From positions 82,439,627-82,503,626 of the forward strand of contig OX375878.1 in assembly GCA_947359465.1 (NCBI GenBank): a DNA stretch of 64,000 nucleotides, written 5' to 3'. The position numbers were made by a program, and so were the translations under genes. Below are positions 57,300 to 64,000 of this stretch, piece after piece. This DNA is from Metellina segmentata (lineage: Eukaryota > Arthropoda > Arachnida > Araneae > Tetragnathidae). Each line of letters starts with the position of its first letter. Position 1 is the stretch's first letter. The notes beneath the pieces are model-generated. The model saw only the letters and a list, made by a program, of their open reading frames with translations, was not told the origin of the DNA and made no database searches.

Positions 57300-60040
57300 G
57301 TCTTTTAACAGCAACGAAGCTAAAATACAATTAATATTGGATAGCAATCACTCAGCACACTTTAATCGTTCATGCTGGAAATGAATAGTTGAATATTCAT
57401 AATAAATAATCGTTCAAATTCCCTATGTCTGCTTCATTTATTTTATTATCCAACATCAGACCCGAGAATTCACTTCAAAATTAAGGTTATAGTAACTTAC
57501 CAGACCAGCTATATAAAATCAAATCAATTCTCAAGACGACACAACATTTATTTACAGACAAAAAACGAAGGTGATAAGCATCTCCGAACGGACAACAGAA
57601 CGATTGCACTCTCTCGCTTCTAAACATTAACGATCTTTCTTTCAAATGGAACAGAAACAGACGCTTACAATTTCAGACGGAACACATGCGCCTAAGAGTG
57701 CACGAACAGGTGTTCTTGAAAACAGCTGATAAACAGTTCTTCGTTCCTATTCGGGAGGCGAGAAGAAAAACACTGGTATTCTGCTACAAAAGTTGTGTCC
57801 TCGACACAGCCTTTTTCCCTAAACATTTTAGGTTTTTTATACGCATCGTATGACACAGGATCTAATTAGAAATTCGAATAAATAAAATTTAAAGGTTGAT
57901 TTAGAAAAGAGAAGCCTGTTATAATTCCTAAAGAGGTATTTCCCACCTATCCAATTTCTTAGACAATTGTTCGGTGTTACGTACGAAGTAAACAGATATT
58001 GATCGTATTTCAAGGTGACGGATGTCTAAGGACATTGTTCATGTACTTCGTATGAAACCCTGTCAAGATCACGACTTTCCAAACCCAAATTATGCATGGT
58101 GAATGACTTTGAGGACAGCCAAAATTGTAGATCAAGAGAGGTTCACCCATGTGAGGGAAAGACCTATTGAACAAATGACACCTGCAAGAACTAAAGCTTA
58201 TTTAAGTAACCATATTGAAACTCTCTTATTTATAGGATGGAGGAATTTTATGTGTAGGTGAGGACTAATTGAAAGGAAAATATCACCTATCATCAAAGTT
58301 TAATGACGCTTTAAAACATGGATATTTTGTTTTCTTTCAATTATTTATAGATTGCACAGTTCCACACGTGGTATTAGTATTGTACTCGAAATTCTCTTCT
58401 CGACACAACATTTCTCTCGGGGAAATAAATACACAGCTTTCTATGTCCATCTGATGACAGTAAATCACATTATAATGAGTTACTAAAGATACTGGGATGA
58501 TAAAAGGATGGCGGGGTACTGTTGTGGGATTCACAGAGTTGGACCTGAAGCAGTTTTCAAACGTCGTGCCAGTAATCTCTGTTTTGGATATAAAAATCAA
58601 GAAGTGAGAAAAGTAACGCATTTCATGCAAAATACTAATAAATTTTTACTGTTTTCTCAGTGAGACACAACAACAAAAAAAAACAATGATACTGACAAAA
58701 AGAATATTGAAATAAATATTTAAATATTGTAAATTTTCACCAGATACATTGAATATGAAACTTGAAATCGTTTTTTTGCAAAAATGCAAGGCGATAGAAA
58801 TATTTGAAAGACATTTTTTTTTATTATCGTTAATAGTATAAGTAAAAATATACAAAGACTTTCCAACAATTGTTCGGTTGTTAAATTTTGTAGACATGTA
58901 TTGTATATCATTTAATATACGATTCATAGTACGTTAGAGCAACTTGCTCCAGTAGACGAATCCAAACACAAAAGGTAGAGTGGGATAACGATGCGCTTTG
59001 ACAGTTCAAAAACATTGCAAAGCTCGAAGATTTTAGTTTCATATTCCGTTCTTTTGGAGTTAATTCTTTTCTATTTAGCTATATTCATTTTATGTCATAC
59101 GAAATACATTAATAATTCTGGCTTACAAAAATAATTTTTACAATAACCCATACAAAACTCTTTATGGCTAAAAATTTAATTGTTTAGCAAGACATACAAA
59201 AAGCTGATTTTCAGTGTTAAGGAAATAACGCGCATATTCATAGTACAATTAAAAAAATTATATGTTTGACGATGTATTTGTCACTTATTCTGTTTGAAAA
59301 ACCTCAGTAAATTAACCCCTATTTCCTTATTTAATTCTTTAACCACCATTATTTCGCCTCTTCTCGATAACCACCCCTTTCGCTGTACGACTCGTTTAGT
59401 TAGTTAATTGCATCGATTAAGTTAATGAACTCGTTAATCAGCGTTGATTCGCTGTTTGGCTTGTTTAGTTAACGTTGATGGTCACGACTAAGGCTCGAGG
59501 ACCATGTTTCCATTTGTCTCAGCATGGGCAACCCTGACGAAGACTCTATTTTCAGGTTCTTGTTAGTTGGCTTTTGAGCCACGTGATTTTGAACGAGTCT
59601 ACTCACAAAATTAGGAGACAAGTCAAAAGTAACGATTTGCTTCTGCAATCGTCATCGCTAATGACTGTTCTGGCTCTGAGTTTATCTGTCAGTGGTAGAC
59701 ACGATGGGAAATGATTACAATGAGAACAAATAATCACATTTGGCAATCGTCAAATACATGTTTTTACGTAAGGTTACCCCTTTCTTTGGCGATTTTGAAG
59801 TACCATACTAGAAGGGAACTCACCTAAGGTCGTCTTCCTTTACTGCTAATATTAGCAGTTTTATTAACGCTATTCAATTTATCTGTTAACCCAATAAGGG
59901 GTTCATATGCGGGTATCCGCTATGCAACCTATTGCCTTCCTTGCGTGGCTTGTAATAAGTTTCGACGGCTTGACCAATATAATCTCTTTCCCGTAATCTT
60001 TTCAACCAATCGGGATTATTCACCCCTCCTAGTGTGGATG
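57300..60040. other. Unique DNA, nothing certain
   Basis: Open frames around 58269-58927 have no recognised domain. Near 59395-59475 there is a cluster of homeodomain-like TTAATTG, TTAAGTTAATG and CGTTAATCAG motifs. No repeats were recognised. Confidence 0.4.
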
Positions 60041-60041
60041 T

Positions 60042-60246
60042 CTTAACGAGATATCTCACCATTATATAGCTACGCTGACCTAATCGTGATGGACGAGATA
60101 TCTCGTCATTAGAAGAAAACTGATCAGATCTTGATAACGTCGTCACCAAAAAGCGGCAATATATTGATGACGAGAAATCTGGTTATCAGCAAAATTGGTA
60201 TGATATTTATGGACGAGATATCACGACGAATAAACTTGGAGCATTA
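60042..60246. repeat. Palindrome-array repeat E, second four-palindrome copy
   Basis: The palindrome GACGAGATATCTCGTC is perfect at 60092-60107. It is degenerate near 60046 (AACGAGATATCTCACC), 60169 (GACGAGAAATCTGGTT) and 60212 (GACGAGATATCACGAC). The spacing is about 46, 77 and 43 bp. The repeat ends AAACTTGGAGCATTAA, like the copy at 31486. Confidence 0.88.
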
Positions 60247-60249
60247 ATC

Positions 60250-60497
60250 CTTATGTGTGTTGTATGGGGAAAAGCAATACTACAAAATATTCGTAAATAC
60301 CAGAGGGTTAAAAGCTTAGATTTAAGAGTTATCAGCAGTTCTCAAGGCTTTCGCAATAGCGTTATTCGATAATGGTTGATCCTACCGATAGCATTTGCTA
60401 ACTATTTATTTGCAATAGTGCTATTTCAGCCTATCTCTACAGTTTACTTGGCATCCATAAGGCTGAGAGAGTAATGGAAACCTTGTTTTGTTTTCAG
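60250..60497 (+). other. 3' end of the intron preceding the FN3 exon
   Basis: It ends with the T-rich tract and TTTTCAG acceptor at 60491-60497. Only the splice-site proximal sequence is assignable. Confidence 0.7.
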
Positions 60498-60794
60498 AGC
60501 CGGCAGAGATCTCCGTAGACTCCGTGGAAGCTCTAGACTCCCGCACCGCGTTACTTCGCTGGAGCCTGGAGTACAAAGGCAACTTGCCCATCAAACGCTA
60601 CCACCTGCAGATGAAAAACTACAGCACTGGTGGGGCGGATTGGCTCGATATGGACGATAAGATACCGTCGAACGCCACCAGCTACACAGTCCGCTACCTG
60701 GCCCCGGCAGTCACGTATGGATTTCAGCTGGCCGCCGTCAACGAGGCGGGGCACAGCAACTGGGAGGCCAAGAATCTCACCATGCCCGCAGATG
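60498..60794 (+). CDS. Fibronectin type III domain exon of a probable cell-adhesion protein
   Basis: This is an internal exon of 297 nt. It is preceded by a T-rich tract ending in TTTTCAG and followed by the donor GTAAGT after GATG. Both splice sites fall in phase 1, so the exon encodes one whole domain that can be inserted or skipped without a frameshift. The translation fits one FN3 fold: a first strand around AEISVDSVEA, the conserved Trp in TALLRW, a Trp in DWLDMDD, and the late signature with Tyr/Phe in YGFQLAAVNEAG followed by SNW. Three N-glycosylation sequons (NYST, NATS, NLTM) suggest an extracellular domain. Base composition is GC-rich and CpG-rich compared with the flanks. Symmetric phase-1 FN3 exons are typical of Ig/FN3 neural adhesion proteins such as NCAM/Fasciclin-2 relatives; that family name is inference and the gene itself is not identified. 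No neighbouring exon was found, so the flanking introns are at least several kb. Confidence 0.88.
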
Positions 60795-60934
60795 GTAAGT
60801 GCAACTTCTTACGTTCAACACGTATATAATAAAATAACAATCAACCCGAAAATAGTGATTTGATCGTCACGAAAATTTACTTCTTCACCAAGTCGGCAAT
60901 CCACAAAACATGGTCTGTTCCTCCCCATATCCTG

Positions 60935-61175
60935 GCTCAGTGTGGGTACGACCAATGTACTACCAACGTGTGAATTGTAGGTGCCGCAGATTATATTCCT
61001 ACTTGGGTATATTTCTCCCTTCTGTGTCATAAAATCTTTAAGTGTGTGTGTGTGTGTGCGTGCATGTGCGTGTGTGTGTGTTACTTGCTTTTGTCCGCCT
61101 TGTGTTTGACACAGCATGTCCAAATATGGTCCTGGTGCCACAAAATAAAATTCAACTCAACCAATCAACCTCCCC
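60935..61175 (+). mobile_element. SINE family 2, most complete copy, with (GT)n
   Basis: The A box CTGGCTCAGTGTGGG and B-box-like GCAGATTATATTCCTA form a tRNA-like head. The body GGGTATATTTCTCCCTTCTG, a GT microsatellite at 61042-61081, and the 3' end GTCCAAATATGGTCCTGGTG with ATTCAACTCAACCAATC follow. It lies in the intron after the FN3 exon. Confidence 0.75.
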
Positions 61176-61199
61176 AGATTCTTGATGTTCTGCTTTTTA

Positions 61200-61800
61200 T
61201 TTCTAGATTTGTCTGATGTACAACTATTTATAACACGATGAAAGTATTTGAACTTTAAACTTAAGATAGAGACAGTACAAAAATATTTTCATATTTCCCG
61301 GTATCATGGTACAGATATCCCCACGCTATGTCCTCGATATACTTTACACTCGCGCGTATCCTCACCTGTAATCTCAGTACCGAAAGAAGAAAATGCTTCC
61401 AAACCCTTTCTAAAAATAAACGAAAATATCTCGTGTCATAAACGACGACTGTTCCGGACGTCACACCGTCAACTGATTTAAACATCAGCAGCATTTTATA
61501 AGTGCCGTCACATGCACAGAACCTTCTTCGCCATCAGTTGATCGAAGCTTGAGGGTCGATGCCACCCACACAAGAGAAATAAGCGACCTCGACCGCGGAT
61601 ATCATTCACTGAGGCTCGTCCTTAATTCTGACAATCTGGGTGGAGCATCAATCGATCCCCAGGTGGAACACGACAAAGGCGGGACTCGGGACCATAAAGG
61701 GTCCATCCGTTTCCATCGGCGACCCCTGACTTCCAGGAGTCAGAAAGGAAAATTCTTTTATTATCTTGCCATTCCACAGTTTAAGAAGGTCACTGTATTT
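61200..61800. other. CpG-richer unique island downstream of the FN3 exon
   Basis: The part at 61500-61740 is GC-richer, with an 84-codon plus frame (61549-61803) that shows no recognised domain and no flanking splice-site pair I can defend. It is an intronic regulatory candidate or an unrecognised exon. Confidence 0.3.
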
Positions 61801-61809
61801 TGAGGAGAT

Positions 61810-64000
61810 TTTCAAGTATCTTCCAGGGGGGATCTCGCTTGGGCGAAGTTCCTGTTCTACGACTCCTGTTAGTTCTTTGGTTTATTTTTGTGGAGGTTTT
61901 CGTCGGTGTAGATGATGGGAAAAAATGTTCTGTAAAACGTAAAACATAAAAATGTCACTAAGCCGCTCAATGAAGACTACGTTCCTTTCCTTATATTTGA
62001 AGAACAAAAGAAAAATTTAAACAACGGTTAGAGGTAAAAATTTAAGCATGTACATTTGATGTTTTAGGTAATGCGAAAATACTTCAATACGGTATTCTTG
62101 CTTTATGTTTACATTCTAGGGCCCATGTCAGACTTAAATTTAAGACGATTTGTAATGATAAAAATATTTTTTTATCGTAAAGCCTTTTTCGCTTGTGTTT
62201 ACTTTAGCTAACGCTTAAGTACATATTACTGTAACTGGATAGCAAATGTATCACGAGAAAAAGTTATTTCTTTGAAGGTATATAGAAACCTCAAATTGAG
62301 ATACATCATTACAAATCTATCTATGGCATAATACATCAAACACAATACTTACTTCTTAGGTTCATTTCACTTAGTATATAAAGAGCGAACTTGGGCCTCA
62401 ATACTTTTAAACCTGCAAAAATACAACAATCTTTGAAACTTAGTTAAAATATTTCAATGGAACACAATGGAAGTACAATTCGTACTTTTGGACATACGGA
62501 AAATAGAAAATGGGAATAGTTATTTGAAATGACAGCTACTGACAAAGAAAAAACTTAATTATTAGAAAGCATTATTTTATTTCTAAGGACTAATTCTCTT
62601 CAAGATAAAGTTAGTTTTTTATTCACATTTATTAAAAAATTTTAACTCATAATAAAAATAATTCTCAAATTTTTTTTAATTCAAACATGTTATCAATGCG
62701 TGTTAAACTTATTTGTGGTTGAAATGTTATAAATATGGTTCGTAAAATTTGTTTGCATGTATTTTCTTATCTTATGATTAATAAATTAATCCTGATACTT
62801 TTTCAAAGTTCTGCAAAAACCGTTCTGCACATTTGAATCGTTATCAATAAATATAAATGCCTACTTTTCTCAAGTACTTTGAGAAAAAGAGAATCTTTAT
62901 CTAGATTTAAGGCCCTGATATTAAAACTCTTTTCTACATTTCATATGTAAACTAATAAACCTCATTCCGTTTCCCTTAAAAAGTAAGGTTTAGTTTGAAA
63001 AAAAGTTTAAATCTTGAAAATAATACCATATAAGTATGAGGAAGCGAACTTCAACAAACAAATTAGTTTACTCTTTCTGGAATAGACAGCGATTTCAACT
63101 CACCGCGATAAAATGTCTAAATCTAATTCTTTAGAAAGATTTTCAGACAGTGATAAGGATTTATTACGTTATGAACAAAATGCATACAACTATGAAGCGT
63201 CCCACCATCAACGTTAAAGAATAAATTCTTCCACACAGAATAATTTTTTGAACGTTCTATTTTTCCCCTCAGTCCACGTCTTCAAAGTCTCCCTTATTAA
63301 ATTTTTTGCTTCCCTATATATTGTCAGCTATTTTTTAATGTCATTTTTTATTTAATCTCTTATCTCACCAAGCCTTTTTATGGAAGCAATGTTAAAGCTG
63401 CTGTGCTTTTTTTATTGTTTGTTTTGTACAAGTATTTTTAGCTCGTATTCCGCGCTGGGTTTTTTTTTTTTCTTCTCTTTTTAATTCTGAAGTGAATATT
63501 TATATTCATATATGCTGAATAATTTTTATGCTTGTTTTTCTGGTCCACTAAAAAAAACACCTCTCGAACCAATTTGAAACTGCACGATCTAGTTTGAGGA
63601 AGCTGACGCTGTAAGGAAAAAATTCATAGAGACACATTGCATTTTAATTTGAGTTTTTTAAGAAGCATGAAAAAATGTAAATATTTCCCAGGTGAAGTAA
63701 CAAATAAAATGTAAGTCTCAATTTGATGATTTAAGCAATGAAAGGTAATAAATCAATAGATTTCTTATATTTGCCAAGCTCTTATATTTAGGTAGAGTAA
63801 AATACGTTTGGAAATTACCTTTGTACTGAAGACATGCTTGAGAAACACCAGTAATCAATAATAATAAAATGAAATTCTTCTATAGAACTCTAAATTTAGG
63901 TGGTTTAAAAAGTTTAAATTCTTCCTTGGAAAACCATCATGTGTCAGTAATACCTTCTATGTATGTATATGCCCATTTCTTGATTTTTTTTGTGTAATGT
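61810..64000. other. AT-rich intronic or intergenic DNA, nothing recognised
   Basis: No second FN3 or Ig exon, repeat family or TIR pair was noticed up to the end of the window. Confidence 0.5.

Noticed and set aside
61549..61803. 84-codon frame downstream of the FN3 exon as a second exon
   Set aside because: No FN3/Ig pattern and no defensible acceptor-donor pair in the right phase.

Overview
The window is AT-rich nuclear DNA from an animal, most likely an arthropod and plausibly a spider or other chelicerate. The grounds are spliceosomal exon signals, tRNA-derived SINEs, Helitrons, Tc1/mariner relics, a DUF4817-type transposase and a very low coding density. The species assignment is inference. 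Only one host coding segment is convincing: a 297-nt fibronectin type III (FN3) exon on the + strand at 60498-60794, with a clean acceptor and donor and phase 1 at both ends. It probably belongs to an Ig/FN3 cell-adhesion gene. If that gene extends to the left, much of the window could be one large intron, but this cannot be proven from the window.

Nearly everything else recognisable is mobile DNA. Region 1-3.4 kb: a broken DUF4817-type transposase relic, an unknown dispersed repeat, a SINE and a non-autonomous Helitron. Region 3.5-12 kb: a CpG-richer unique block, a 1.6-kb pyrimidine tract, and three terminal-inverted-repeat (TIR) elements. One of these is hAT-like with an 8-bp target duplication, and one is flanked by TTAA. 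Region 12-22 kb: SINE copies (several with target-site duplications), a Tc1 relic, a 0.9-kb TIR element and a 37-bp tandem repeat. Region 22.9-29.9 kb: a nested transposon island with two copies of one Helitron family, a Tc1 element, a truncated SINE, a MITE inside a Helitron, and three copies of a second Helitron family, two of them abutting. Region 30-46 kb: unique DNA with a palindrome-array repeat, SINEs, another Helitron, a CR1-type fragment, a Tc1 relic and a MITE. Region 46-52 kb: two tandem arrays, a 374-bp Tc1/mariner MITE, a SINE and a perfect 94-bp palindrome. Region 53-55.5 kb: a Helitron end, a Tc1 fragment and a 5'-truncated LINE with RNase H, ending at a 200-bp assembly gap. Region 55.8-64 kb: unique AT-rich DNA, second copies of two dispersed repeats, the FN3 exon and a second-family SINE.

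The most interesting structures are: (1) a dispersed repeat of about 200 bp carrying four spaced near-copies of the palindrome GACGAGATATCTCGTC; (2) a Helitron-like family with three consecutive GC-rich hairpins at its 3' end; (3) a SINE family whose common body is joined to at least three different tRNA-like heads; (4) a decayed minisatellite of about 40-bp units with a three-unit higher-order period; and (5) CpG-richer unique islands that are candidate cis-regulatory elements.

No rRNA gene, functional tRNA gene, CRISPR array or intact host gene was recognised. Open frames longer than 60 codons are mostly chance frames in AT-rich DNA or frames within repeats.
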